NCBI RefSeq assembly: GCF_009707865.1 | Contig: NZ_WMBA01000012.1 | Coordinates: forward strand, 62,001 to 126,000 | Length of the DNA stretch: 64,000 bases | Origin: Amycolatopsis pithecellobii | Lineage (GTDB): Bacteria > Actinomycetota > Actinomycetes > Mycobacteriales > Pseudonocardiaceae | Direction of reading: 5' to 3' | Part shown: piece by piece, positions 32,354 to 41,394 of the stretch | How the letters are laid out: each line of letters opens with the position of its first letter | Position numbering within the stretch: position 1 is the first letter of the stretch | Notes under the pieces: generated by a model | What the model was told of the DNA's origin: nothing | The model's database searches: none | What the model saw: the letters and a program-made list of their open reading frames with translations, nothing else | Made by a program: the position numbers and the translations under genes

Positions 32354-33659
32354 ACGCGGGCGGACCCGCGCCGTCGCCTCGAACCTCATCGGCACCGTCC
32401 TGGAATGGTACGACTTCTACGTCTACGGGACGGCGACCTCGCTGGCGCTGGGCACGCTGTTCTTCCCATCCGTCAGTGCGGTGGCCGGGACGCTGGCCGC
32501 GTTCGCCACCTATGCGATCGGATTCGTGCTGCGCCCTGTGGCCGGGGTCGTGCTCGCCCGCTGGGGCGACGTCATCGGCCGCAAGAACGTCATGGTGATC
32601 TGCCTGATCCTGATGGGCATTGCCACCGGAGGTATCGGACTGCTGCCGACGTATACGAAGGTGGGGGTGCTCGCGCCGATCCTGCTGGTGGTGCTGCGGC
32701 TGGTGCAGAGCATCGGTGCCGGCGCCGAATACGGCACCGCGATCACGATGAGCGCCGAGTACTCCACGGCACGCCGCCGGGGACTGCTGGCGAGTATGCC
32801 CGCGCTCGGGGTGTCGCTGGGCATCCTGCTCGGCACCGGGGTTTTCGCGACGCTGTCCGGGCTGGGAAAAACGGAGTTTCTCGCGTGGGGCTGGCGGATC
32901 CCGTTCCTCATCGGGTTCCTCCTGGTGTTCGTCGGCCTCTACATCCGGCTGCGGGTCGACGAGTCGCCCGAGTTCACCGCCCTCAAGAAGACCGGAACCG
33001 TGGTGCGCAACCCGATCCGTGAACTGCTGCGGACCCATCGCAAGCGCGTGGTGCTCGCCGCGCTGGCCCGCTCCACCGACGCCGTCGGCAGCCAGATCTT
33101 CAACGTGTTCGCGATCTCCTACTGCACGAGCTCGCTCAAGATGCCCGCGGCGCCCGCATTGACCGGCGTGATGGCCGGAAACCTGGTGGGGCTGCTGGTC
33201 ATTCCGCTCGCCGGACGCTGCGCGGACCGGTGGGGCCGCCGCCCGGTCTTCCTCACCGGCCTGTTCTCCGTGGCGGTCTTCGGGTTCCCGTTCTTCTGGC
33301 TGCTCCAGACCCGCAACCCGCTGCTCGTCGTGGTCGCCCTGGTGCTCGTGTACGGCATCGGAGTGAAGATCGCGCTGTCGGTGTCCGGGGCGTATCTGGC
33401 GGAGATGTTCGAGCCCCGGGTCCGCAACAGCGGCGTGAATCTCGCCCGCTCGGCCTCCGATCCGATCGCCGGGTTCACCCCGCTGATCGCCACCGGCCTG
33501 CTGGCGGTAGCGGGCTACTGGGCCGTCGGGGTGCTCGTGGTCGGCACCGCCCTGATCTCCGCCGCGGCCGTCATCGCCGGGCCCGAAACCGGTGATCACG
33601 GATCGAGCGGGCATGATGAAATGTCGAGCGGGAAGGCACGGAAGGCACCTGCTGAGTGA
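32322..33659 (+). CDS. MHS-family MFS symporter for a carboxylic acid
   Basis: 445 residues, 12 segments. Metabolite:H+ symporter signatures are clear: NLIGTVLEWYDFYVYGTATS at the first segment, ARWGDVIGRKNVMVICLILM at loop 2-3, and FLAWGWRIPFLIGFLL. Members import shikimate, alpha-ketoglutarate, proline/betaine and similar acids, so the operon probably feeds on an imported organic acid. Two adjacent ATGs (32319, 32322) follow GGAGGT; the second has better spacing. GTGA overlap with the IclR gene. Confidence 0.9.
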   Translation: MTSPASPTTDKRGRTRAVASNLIGTVLEWYDFYVYGTATSLALGTLFFPSVSAVAGTLAAFATYAIGFVLRPVAGVVLARWGDVIGRKNVMVICLILMGIATGGIGLLPTYTKVGVLAPILLVVLRLVQSIGAGAEYGTAITMSAEYSTARRRGLLASMPALGVSLGILLGTGVFATLSGLGKTEFLAWGWRIPFLIGFLLVFVGLYIRLRVDESPEFTALKKTGTVVRNPIRELLRTHRKRVVLAALARSTDAVGSQIFNVFAISYCTSSLKMPAAPALTGVMAGNLVGLLVIPLAGRCADRWGRRPVFLTGLFSVAVFGFPFFWLLQTRNPLLVVVALVLVYGIGVKIALSVSGAYLAEMFEPRVRNSGVNLARSASDPIAGFTPLIATGLLAVAGYWAVGVLVVGTALISAAAVIAGPETGDHGSSGHDEMSSGKARKAPAE

Positions 33660-34531
33660 AGGGCACCGGGGATATGAGCAGCGAGGGGCTCGGCCCGTTC
33701 GTGCGGACCTTCGACCGCGGGCTGGACGTGTTGACGTGTTTTTCCGCCGACCGGGCCGAGCTGTCGGCGGCGGAGGTCGCGGCCCGGTGCGGGTTCGACC
33801 CGGCCACCGCCCGCCGCCTGCTGCGCACCCTGGAGTCACTCGGATATGTGGACGGCGCCGGGGGCCGGTACCGGCTCACGGCGAAGGTGCTGGACCTGGG
33901 CTACCTGACGATCGCGTCGCAGACCTTCCCCGAGATCGTGCAGCCCTATCTGGAGGATGTGGCGCAGGAAGTGGACCATTCCTGCTCGCTGGCCGTCCTC
34001 GATGGTGACACCGCGGTGTTCGTCGCGAGGGCCGCGGTGCGGCGGGTCATGTCGATCAGGCTGGCGCCCGGAACCCGGGTGCCGGCCGCGGCGTCGGCGG
34101 TGGGGCGTGCCCTGCTGTCCGGGCTCACCGACGAGCAGCTGACGGCGCACTTCACCCGCTTCCCCCCGGTCGCCTACACCGACCGGACCATCACCGACCC
34201 GCGGGAGCTGCTCGCCCGTATCGCCGAGGTGCGTGCGCAGGGGTGGGCACTGATCGACCAGGAACTGGAACGAGGTGTGCGCAGCGTTTCGGTCCCGCTG
34301 CACGACGCCGCGGGCGCCGTGGTCGCGGCGGTCACCATCGGCACCCACACGGGCCAGATCGATGACGACACACTGTTCCACGCCATCCTCCCCCACCTGC
34401 AAACCTGCGCGGCGGCGATCGAACGCACGGTCACCATCGGCCCAGTCTCAGCCACCATGTTCACGGGGCCGCAACCGGTGACCCCGTCATCACGTGTGGC
34501 GGATTCCACAATAGACAGCCGGCCCCGATAA
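33656..34531 (+). CDS. IclR-family regulator, last gene of the catabolic operon
   Basis: 291 residues. HTH region VRTFDRGLDVLTCFSADRAE, then VAARCGFDPATARRLLRTL; effector domain with SCSLAVLDGDTAVFVARAAV, APGTRVPAAASAVGRALLSG and ERGVRSVSVPLHDAAG, close to the PcaR/CatR-like branch. The GTG at 33656 overlaps the transporter stop; an ATG six codons later (33674) would give a more usual N-terminus. Two IclR genes therefore bracket the same operon. The C-terminal 30 residues after the effector domain look disordered. Confidence 0.87.
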   Translation: MKGTGDMSSEGLGPFVRTFDRGLDVLTCFSADRAELSAAEVAARCGFDPATARRLLRTLESLGYVDGAGGRYRLTAKVLDLGYLTIASQTFPEIVQPYLEDVAQEVDHSCSLAVLDGDTAVFVARAAVRRVMSIRLAPGTRVPAAASAVGRALLSGLTDEQLTAHFTRFPPVAYTDRTITDPRELLARIAEVRAQGWALIDQELERGVRSVSVPLHDAAGAVVAAVTIGTHTGQIDDDTLFHAILPHLQTCAAAIERTVTIGPVSATMFTGPQPVTPSSRVADSTIDSRPR

Positions 34532-34541
34532 GACACCAAAA

Positions 34542-34577
34542 GGCGGGGCCGCGCACATGAAGGGCAGCGGCCCCGCC
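34542..34577. terminator. Bidirectional hairpin terminator
   Basis: Arms GGCGGGGCCGC (34542-34552) and GCGGCCCCGCC (34567-34577), 11 bp perfect with a 14-nt loop, between the convergent IclR gene and the ParB-like gene. Confidence 0.8.
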
Positions 34578-34590
34578 GGAAGAGCGGGTG

Positions 34591-35424
34591 TCAGCTGGGG
34601 ATCGCGATGGCCGGCAGCGGTTCGCGGGGGGTGTAGCGCAACGTGCTCAGCGTTTCGCCGCGGGCCCAGGAGTTGAACGCCTTCAAGTACAGGGTCAGGT
34701 GTTCGCGGGTTTCCCGGCGGCGCTTGACCTGGCCGGCTTCGGAGCGGGCCATCCGCAGCATGGTGTTGCGGAAGGTCAGCCGCGCGTCGTTGCGGCCCAG
34801 TCCGGCGCCGTCGACGATGCCGTCGAACCACTCGTCCACGCTGGTCCGCCCGGTGGTGTGGTCCACCAGATAGCTGGCCGCCGAGGCGGCGGACTTGATC
34901 ATCCCGGTGCCGGCCGCGATACGCTCGCCGAGGCTGATGTAGTCACGGACCTTCGGGTGCTGCTCGAGTGTGTGCAGCACCTGCGGGTTGGTCACCGCGG
35001 CGGAACCACCGGCCCACGAGGTGTCCGGGCGGTTTTCGTACAGCCAGATGATGCGCAGCATCGCGGCCAGCGTGGTGGTGGACTTCTCACCTTCGATGGC
35101 GAGCACATCGGCCGCATTGCGGCGCTTCCCGGTGTCGAGCACGTCGAACGTGTCCGGCGGGACCTCGGTGAACACCGTCATTTCGATCGGCAGCTCGGCG
35201 GCCACGACCGCGGCCAGCCGGTGCTGCCCGTCGACCAGGACACCGTTCGTGTCGAACGCGATTCCCTGGTGTGTGATCTGCCATTCACCGCGCCGCATGG
35301 CTTCGGCGAAAGCCCGCACCACGGATTTCGACAGTGGCCGGTTCGCTGTGTTCGATTCCAGCATCGTCGCGGCCTTCTCGGGCGTGATCTTCTGCGTCCT
35401 GCTCCGCATCGTCAATCCGATCAT
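34591..35424 (-). CDS. Orphan ParB/sulfiredoxin-fold protein
   Basis: 277 residues. The ParB/Srx-like core lies at about 10-100: ITPEKAATMLESNTANRPLS, WQITHQGIAFDTNGVLVDG, then GQHRLAAVVAAELPIEMTVF and the FDVLDTGKRRNAADVL segment. The remaining 170 residues are helical. No partner parA gene, integrase or phage structural gene is near. Similar proteins are common in actinophages and genomic islands, where they may act as nucleotide-dependent DNA-binding or nuclease-like factors. No ribosome site was seen before either ATG (35424 or 35409). Confidence 0.75.
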   Translation of the reverse strand: MIGLTMRSRTQKITPEKAATMLESNTANRPLSKSVVRAFAEAMRRGEWQITHQGIAFDTNGVLVDGQHRLAAVVAAELPIEMTVFTEVPPDTFDVLDTGKRRNAADVLAIEGEKSTTTLAAMLRIIWLYENRPDTSWAGGSAAVTNPQVLHTLEQHPKVRDYISLGERIAAGTGMIKSAASAASYLVDHTTGRTSVDEWFDGIVDGAGLGRNDARLTFRNTMLRMARSEAGQVKRRRETREHLTLYLKAFNSWARGETLSTLRYTPREPLPAIAIPS

Positions 35425-35555
35425 TTGGACGGTCGTCGTGCCTACACGATATTCAGTCGCATCCTACGAGTTCAATCGCGTCCGCATACGCACCGTCGGT
35501 CTTGGCTCACTCCTTGGTGGTTGACCAAGATAGAGGAAAAGCCCGCGAAATGGAT

Positions 35556-35586
35556 CAGGCCACCCCGTATACGGCGGGGTGGCCTG
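35556..35586. terminator. Hairpin terminator after the MGH1-like gene
   Basis: Arms CAGGCCACCCCG (35556-35567) and CGGGGTGGCCTG (35575-35586) form a perfect 12-bp stem with a 7-nt loop. It lies just downstream of the minus-strand glycosidase stop. Confidence 0.8.
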
Positions 35587-35598
35587 AGTCGTATCCGG

Positions 35599-37665
35599 TC
35601 AGTTCGCGGCCCGGTATTCCAGCCAGTCCAGGTTGATCGAGCCGCTGTCACCAGCCGCGTAGGACACCGTGATCACCGGGTTCAGACCGCTGACCGGGAT
35701 ATCGCCGAAGGTCACCGTGCCCCAATCATCCCAGCTACTGGACACCCTGGGGAAACTCACCTGCCGCACCGGCGTGCCGTCCACCGACACCGTCATCGTG
35801 CGGGCTTCGTTGTTGGCGTTGGCGTACCGCAAGGTGATCGAGCCGGTCCCGGCCGCCGCCGTGGTGCGGTGCACCGTGAATGCCGACGAAGCACCCTGGG
35901 CCCACAGGCCGTCGAGGAATGCGCGACCGGAGTAACCGGTGTGGTTCACGTTCGTCTTCACGCCACCGGTGTTGAGCGCGTCCTCCGCCTCGATATGCGC
36001 GGGGTCGGGGCAGCCCCGCAACGTGGCGGTGCCCGCCGTGTCCGGGCACAGGTCCCGCGCGTCGGGCACTTGATCGCCGTCCCGGTCACCGGCGGTGGCG
36101 CCGGTCAACGTGATGTCGATGGTGTGCTTGCCGCTCAACGACGCCGGGATTTCGCTCCGGAAAGCCCGGCGGCCGTCGATCGTGAACGAACCGATCCGGG
36201 TGCCCGCGCCGTGCAACGCGATGGTGAGATCGGCGTTGCGGTAATGCAGATCACGCAAGGTCACGTCACCCCAGCCGGCGGGCAGGTCCGGCGTGAACGA
36301 CAGACCGGAATCGGTGAAGTCCAATCCGAACAGTCCGGTGTGGATCATGTCGAGGAACGCGGTGGCCGACCAGGTCTGGTCCGGTTGCGAGCCCCAGTGG
36401 AACTTCACCGTGTCACCCAGCCGCTGCCAGCCACCGTCGACGACACCGGTGTTCCCGTTGTAGATCTCCCAGAATCCGCTGTTGCCATCGGCGAGCTCGG
36501 CCAGCCGTGCCGTCTCGGCGGCGAACCCGTTCTGTTCACCCTGCTGCGCCAGCGCCTTGGCCCAGAAGCCCTGCACGACCGGCCAGACGATCGCGTTGTG
36601 CCTGCCGGGCTGGGCGTCGGAATAACGCGCCCAGTTCGGGTAGGTGTCGGGCATACCCCACGTCATCTCGGTGGCATGGGCCAGTATCGAGCGGGCCTGC
36701 GCCGGGTTCGCGATACCGAAGATCAGCGCGAACGCCAGCCCGGTGCCTTCCTGATAGGCGCCGGTGGTCCCGTCGGCCAGCACCAGGTAGTTGTACAGCC
36801 CGGTCTGCTGGTTCCAGAAATGCTTGTTGATCGCGGACTTGAGCGCGTTGGCCTTCGCCCGGTACGAAGCCGCCTCCTGGCCCGGCCTGCCCAGTTTCTC
36901 CGCCATGTTCGCCAGGTTGACGTAGGCGGCGTAGTAGACCTCGTTGGTGCTCAAGAACATTCCGGTCGACACGCCGGGCCACGGCATGCTGCCGGTGCTG
37001 ACCGATTCGGTGGCGTCGGCGGGTGGTGCCGGATATCCGGCGATGCCGTCGTTGAAGAACGAGGCACCGGTGAACAGCCCGTAGGCGGGGTTGAACCCGG
37101 CCGTGCTCGCGTGCTCCCGGATCGTGACCGTGTCGGCCGCGGTGCGATACGCGTTCTCCAGGAAGCTCCGGTCACCGGTGACGAGGTACTGGTTCCACGC
37201 CGCCGTCACCCAGATGACCTGGTCCCACTGCTGATCGTCCTGCTGGACCTGGAGATTGCCGCCTGCGTCCTTCTCCACGACCGACCACAGCGTGTTCTTC
37301 GCCAGTGCGGGGGACAGCAGGCTGGTGGCGTTCCAGCTGTTCACCGAAGCGTCACGGGTCCACGGCTGTGGGTAACCGCCGCCGGCCCTGACGATGCCGA
37401 TGTCCGGGTCCAGCAGGCCGCTCTTGTTGTAGTGCGCGGGATCGGCCGTGATCGTGTTGGTCTGGAGCACGTTCTTCAGTGCCGCCTGGTACGCGGTGCC
37501 GAACAGGGCCTGGCTGTTGGGGTTCGCGAACTCGATCGAAGGCGTCGACGCCGCGACCGCCGCGGTTCCGGCCGCGGGGGCGGCCCCGTATCCGGTGACG
37601 GCGCACAGCGCAGCCGCGGCAAGTATCGCGACACCGGCACGCCTGCCGACTGGTCTGTACCTCAT
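35599..37665 (-). CDS. Secreted glycosidase, MGH1/GH63-like barrel with TSP3 and CBM35
   Basis: 688 residues with a signal peptide (about 1-40, RRAGVAILAAAALCAVTGYG). Residues 50-470 form an (alpha/alpha)6-type catalytic domain: GGGYPQPWTRDASVNSWNAT, QWDQVIWVTAAWNQYLVTGD and WGSQPDQTWSATAFLDMIHT. One calcium-binding thrombospondin-3-like motif follows (DRDGDQVPDARDLCPD), then a C-terminal CBM35 (AHIEAEDALNTGG to NLDWLEYRAAN). It probably trims alpha-linked oligosaccharides outside the cell. ATG at 37665. Divergent from the GH3 gene, with which it likely forms a glycan-utilisation locus. Confidence 0.83.
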   Translation of the reverse strand: MRYRPVGRRAGVAILAAAALCAVTGYGAAPAAGTAAVAASTPSIEFANPNSQALFGTAYQAALKNVLQTNTITADPAHYNKSGLLDPDIGIVRAGGGYPQPWTRDASVNSWNATSLLSPALAKNTLWSVVEKDAGGNLQVQQDDQQWDQVIWVTAAWNQYLVTGDRSFLENAYRTAADTVTIREHASTAGFNPAYGLFTGASFFNDGIAGYPAPPADATESVSTGSMPWPGVSTGMFLSTNEVYYAAYVNLANMAEKLGRPGQEAASYRAKANALKSAINKHFWNQQTGLYNYLVLADGTTGAYQEGTGLAFALIFGIANPAQARSILAHATEMTWGMPDTYPNWARYSDAQPGRHNAIVWPVVQGFWAKALAQQGEQNGFAAETARLAELADGNSGFWEIYNGNTGVVDGGWQRLGDTVKFHWGSQPDQTWSATAFLDMIHTGLFGLDFTDSGLSFTPDLPAGWGDVTLRDLHYRNADLTIALHGAGTRIGSFTIDGRRAFRSEIPASLSGKHTIDITLTGATAGDRDGDQVPDARDLCPDTAGTATLRGCPDPAHIEAEDALNTGGVKTNVNHTGYSGRAFLDGLWAQGASSAFTVHRTTAAAGTGSITLRYANANNEARTMTVSVDGTPVRQVSFPRVSSSWDDWGTVTFGDIPVSGLNPVITVSYAAGDSGSINLDWLEYRAAN

Positions 37666-37851
37666 TGTGCACACCTTTCCATGCGCGGTTGCCCGAATGG
37701 GCAACGCGCCGAAATCGCCGGGGTCATTTCACCACGGAACCCGCGTTTTTGGCGCTGTTGAGGGAAAAACCTGTCCTGTTCTGTCACTTGCCGTTGTCCG
37801 GCAGCACGGTTAGCGTGCGAACGCAGGATTATCGGTTAAGGAGCGACAAAG

Positions 37852-40800
37852 TTGTTGCGACCACTTCTCAAAGCCTCGCTTTCCGCGGCGGTGGTGGTCT
37901 CGACCGCCGTCGCCGCCACCGTGCTGCCCGCCTCCCCGGTCGTGGCCGCCGCCTCCTGCCCGTGGGTCACCTCGACCGCGCCGATCGACCAGCGCGTCGA
38001 TCAGTTGCTCGCGCAGATGACCCTCGACGAGAAGCTGCAGGAGCTGCACGGCGACAACAGCCACAGCTACTCCGGCACCGTCCCGGCCCAGCCGCGGCTG
38101 TGCATCCCGGCACTGACGCTCAACGACGGTCCCGGCGGCGTCGGGCTCGGCATGAGCGGCATCACCCAGCTGCCGTCACCGGTGTCCCTCGCTTCCACCT
38201 TCGACAAGCCGCTCGGCAAGCAGTACGGCCAGGTCATCGGAAGTGAGGAATGGGCGAAGGGCGCCGCGGTGGCGCTCGGTCCGACGGTGAACATCGTGCG
38301 GGATCCGCGCTGGGGCCGTGCGTTCGAAAGTTACGGCGAGGACCCGTATCTGGCCGGGCAGATCGGCGTGGCCGACGTGCAGGGCATCCAGAGCACCGGT
38401 GAGCTGGCGCAGGTCAAGCACTGGGCGCTCTACAACCAGGAGACCAACCGCGGCAACTCCACCGACGACGTGATCATCGATTCGCGGACCGAGCAGGAGA
38501 TCTACCTGTCGCAGTTCAAGGCGATCGTGGAGCAGGCCCAGCCCGCATCGCTCATGTGCTCGTACGCCTTCATCAACGGCCAGGCCGCCTGCCAGGACCC
38601 GTACATCATGAACCAGGTGCTGCGCGAGCAGTGGCACTATCCGGGGTTCGTCACGACCGACTGGGGTGGCGCGAAATCCACCCTCGGCTCGGTCGAGGCC
38701 GGGCTGAACATGGAGATGCCCGACGATGCCCGCTACGGCGCCGCGCTCAAGCAGGCCGTCGAATCCGGACAGGTGCCGCTCGGCACGATCGATTCCCTGC
38801 TGCGGCCGACGCTGACCCAGATGTTCCGGTTCAACCTGTTCACGAAGACGCCGGCCGGCACCCCGGACGCGGTCGTCACCACACCGGCGAACCAGGCGGT
38901 CGGCTCGCAGGTGGCCAAGGACGGCACCGTGCTGCTGAAGAACGCCGACGGCATCCTGCCGTTGTCGCCGGACAAGAAATCCTCGATCGCGGTCATCGGG
39001 GACGCCGCCGGTGCCAACGCGATGACCAGTGGCGGCGGCTCGGCCGCGGTGCGCGCCGACCAGATCGTGACGCCGTACCAAGGGATTTCCGCCCGCGCGG
39101 GCAAGGACGTCACGGTCAACTACGCGCAGGGCAACAGCAGCCTCGGCGGGCTGCCGCTGGTGCCGAAAACGGTGCTCACGCCGAGCAGCGGCACCGGTAA
39201 CGGGCTCACCGGCACCTACTACAACGGCATGACCCTCTCCGGCGCGCCGCTCGCCACCCGCGACACCGACCAGATCGCCTTCGACTGGAAGGGCGGTGCC
39301 CCGGTACCGGGTGTGCCGCGCACCCAGTGGTCCGCCAAGTACACCGGCACCCTGAACCCGCCCACGTCGGGGACCTACACGTTCTCCATCACCAGCGACG
39401 ACGGCAGCCGGTTGTTCGTCGACGGCAAGCAGGTCATCGACAACTGGCACGACCAGGGCGGTGTCACGCAGACCGGGCAGGTCACCCTCACCGCGGGGAA
39501 GCCGGTGTCCGTCGAAGTCGACTACTACCAGGACGGCGGCGGGTCGCTCGTGCAGTTCGGCTGGCAGCCACCGGGCGGGACGGCCAGCCCCGAACAGCAG
39601 GCCGTCGATCTCGCCAGGTCCTCGGACGTGGCGGTCGTTTTCGCCGCGAAGAACGAAGCGGAAGGCAGCGACCTGAGCGACCTCGAGCTGCCGGCCGATG
39701 AGACCTCGCTGATCGAGCACGTCGCCGCGGCCAACCCGAACACGATCGTCGTGCTCAACACCGGCTCGGCCGTGACCATGCCGTGGCTGGACAAGGTGAA
39801 GGGCGTGTTCGAGGCGTGGTATCCGGGCCAAGATTACGGAAACGCCATCGCCGCGCTGTTGTTCGGTGACGTCAACCCGTCGGGCAAGCTACCGGTCACG
39901 TTCCCGAAGAGCCTGGCCGATGTGCCGGCCTCGACCCCGCAGCAATTCCCGGGTGTCGACGGCAAGGTGAACTACTCCGAAGGCCTCAAGGTCGGCTATC
40001 GCTGGTACGACGCGCAGCGCATCGCGCCGCTGTTCCCCTTCGGCTCCGGCCTGTCCTACACCTCGTTCCGCTTCGGCAATCTGCGGGTCGACCCGCCGCA
40101 GACCACGTCGCTGGGCACGGTGCACGCGAGCGTCGACGTCACCAACACCGGCAGCCGCGCCGGCGCCGACGTCGCCCAGCTCTACGTCGGGAACCCGGCC
40201 GAGAGCGGAGAGCCGCCGCATCAGCTCAAAGGGTTCGAGAAGGTGTTCCTCCAGCCGGGCGAAACGAAGCGGGTCACCTTCACCGTTTCGCCGGACTCGC
40301 TGGCCACGTTCGACTCCACCACGCAGGCCTGGCAGGTCGCGAGCGGCACCTACCAGCTGTTCGCCGGCGACTCGTCGGCCAACCTGCCACTGCAGGGCGG
40401 CCTCCGGGTGACGCGCAGCTTCGGCCCGCAAGGCGTCACCGTGCAGGCACCGGACATCGTGACACCGGGCAAGCCGAGCCAGGTCACCGCCACCTTCGTC
40501 AACAGGGCGGACGTCGCGGTCACGGGGGCGACGGTCAGCCCGGCCGTGCCGCCGGGCTGGACGATCACCCCGGCGACGGCCACGGCCCGGCGGGTCGGCG
40601 CACACAGCAGTCAGAGCTTCGCCTTCACGCTCACCCCGCCGGCCACCGCGGCGCCGGGCCACGCGAAGGTCACCGTGAACGGGGTCTTCACCGGGCCCGG
40701 GGTGGGCCGGTCCACGGTCAACCCGGCGAGCCAGAACGTGTCCGTGCCGTACGCCGGTTTCGCCGCGGCCCGCAACAACGTCGGGATCAGCGACAACGCC

Positions 40801-41298
40801 GACCCGGGCGCGGCGGATTTCGACGGCTCCGGCTACAGCTATTCGGCGCAGGAACTGGCGAAGCTCGGCATCACGCCAGGTGGCACCGTGACGGCGGACG
40901 GCGCGACGTTCACCTGGCCGGACGTTCCGGCGGGCCGGCCGGACAACGTCGCCACCGCAGGACAGCTGGTCACCATGACCGGCAGCGGGACGTCGCTGCA
41001 TCTGCTCGGCGCCGGCGCACCGGGCAACCAGAGCGGTGACCTCACCATCCGCTACACCGACGGGACCACGTCGACGGCCACCGTCTCGTTCGCCGACTGG
41101 TGGAGCAACACCCCGCTGCCGGCCGACACGCTGGTGGCCACCGCACAGAACTGGAACCAGCCCCCGGACGGCACCGGGCCGCACAAGGTGAGCCTGTACG
41201 CCACCAAGGTTCCGCTGACTCCTGGCAAGACGATCGCGTACCTGCTGCTGCCGCAACTGCCGGGTCTGCACGTGTTCGCGACCGCGACCACCGGCTGA
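37852..41298 (+). CDS. Secreted GH3 beta-glycosidase with PA14 insert
   Basis: 1148 residues. Signal peptide 1-33. GH3 N-terminal barrel with the nucleophile Asp270 in GFVTTDWGG and upstream motifs RLCIPALTLNDGPGGVG and QVKHWALYNQET. The GH3 C-terminal alpha/beta sandwich is interrupted at about 450-590 by a PA14 carbohydrate-binding domain (GLTGTYYNGMTLSG to GSLVQFGWQPPGG). An Fn3-like domain (VDVTNTGSRAGADVAQLYVG), a NEW3-type domain and a final beta-sandwich follow. Likely activity is beta-glucosidase or beta-xylosidase. TTG start eight bases after AAGGAG. Confidence 0.9.
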   Translation: MLRPLLKASLSAAVVVSTAVAATVLPASPVVAAASCPWVTSTAPIDQRVDQLLAQMTLDEKLQELHGDNSHSYSGTVPAQPRLCIPALTLNDGPGGVGLGMSGITQLPSPVSLASTFDKPLGKQYGQVIGSEEWAKGAAVALGPTVNIVRDPRWGRAFESYGEDPYLAGQIGVADVQGIQSTGELAQVKHWALYNQETNRGNSTDDVIIDSRTEQEIYLSQFKAIVEQAQPASLMCSYAFINGQAACQDPYIMNQVLREQWHYPGFVTTDWGGAKSTLGSVEAGLNMEMPDDARYGAALKQAVESGQVPLGTIDSLLRPTLTQMFRFNLFTKTPAGTPDAVVTTPANQAVGSQVAKDGTVLLKNADGILPLSPDKKSSIAVIGDAAGANAMTSGGGSAAVRADQIVTPYQGISARAGKDVTVNYAQGNSSLGGLPLVPKTVLTPSSGTGNGLTGTYYNGMTLSGAPLATRDTDQIAFDWKGGAPVPGVPRTQWSAKYTGTLNPPTSGTYTFSITSDDGSRLFVDGKQVIDNWHDQGGVTQTGQVTLTAGKPVSVEVDYYQDGGGSLVQFGWQPPGGTASPEQQAVDLARSSDVAVVFAAKNEAEGSDLSDLELPADETSLIEHVAAANPNTIVVLNTGSAVTMPWLDKVKGVFEAWYPGQDYGNAIAALLFGDVNPSGKLPVTFPKSLADVPASTPQQFPGVDGKVNYSEGLKVGYRWYDAQRIAPLFPFGSGLSYTSFRFGNLRVDPPQTTSLGTVHASVDVTNTGSRAGADVAQLYVGNPAESGEPPHQLKGFEKVFLQPGETKRVTFTVSPDSLATFDSTTQAWQVASGTYQLFAGDSSANLPLQGGLRVTRSFGPQGVTVQAPDIVTPGKPSQVTATFVNRADVAVTGATVSPAVPPGWTITPATATARRVGAHSSQSFAFTLTPPATAAPGHAKVTVNGVFTGPGVGRSTVNPASQNVSVPYAGFAAARNNVGISDNADPGAADFDGSGYSYSAQELAKLGITPGGTVTADGATFTWPDVPAGRPDNVATAGQLVTMTGSGTSLHLLGAGAPGNQSGDLTIRYTDGTTSTATVSFADWWSNTPLPADTLVATAQNWNQPPDGTGPHKVSLYATKVPLTPGKTIAYLLLPQLPGLHVFATATTG

Positions 41299-41320
41299 CA
41301 ACCGGACAAAAGACCGGACA

Positions 41321-41335
41321 AGCTCGGCGCGAGCT
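41321..41335 (+). terminator. Short hairpin after the GH3 gene
   Basis: Arms AGCTCG (41321-41326) and CGAGCT (41330-41335) around GCG, followed by GTTCATTTCTTG. A weak intrinsic terminator or attenuator in the 96-bp gap before the GH31 gene. Confidence 0.45.
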
Positions 41336-41394
41336 GTTCATTTCTTGATCGGTGCCGAAGTAGCGTCACCGAGGATTCAGGCGAGGAGGCAAAG

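Noticed and set aside
34588-37761. Long plus-strand open frame (over 1000 codons) opposite the ParB-like and MGH1-like genes
   Set aside because: High-GC antisense shadow: no domain motifs, Arg/Gly/Pro-biased composition, and the minus strand carries clear family signatures.
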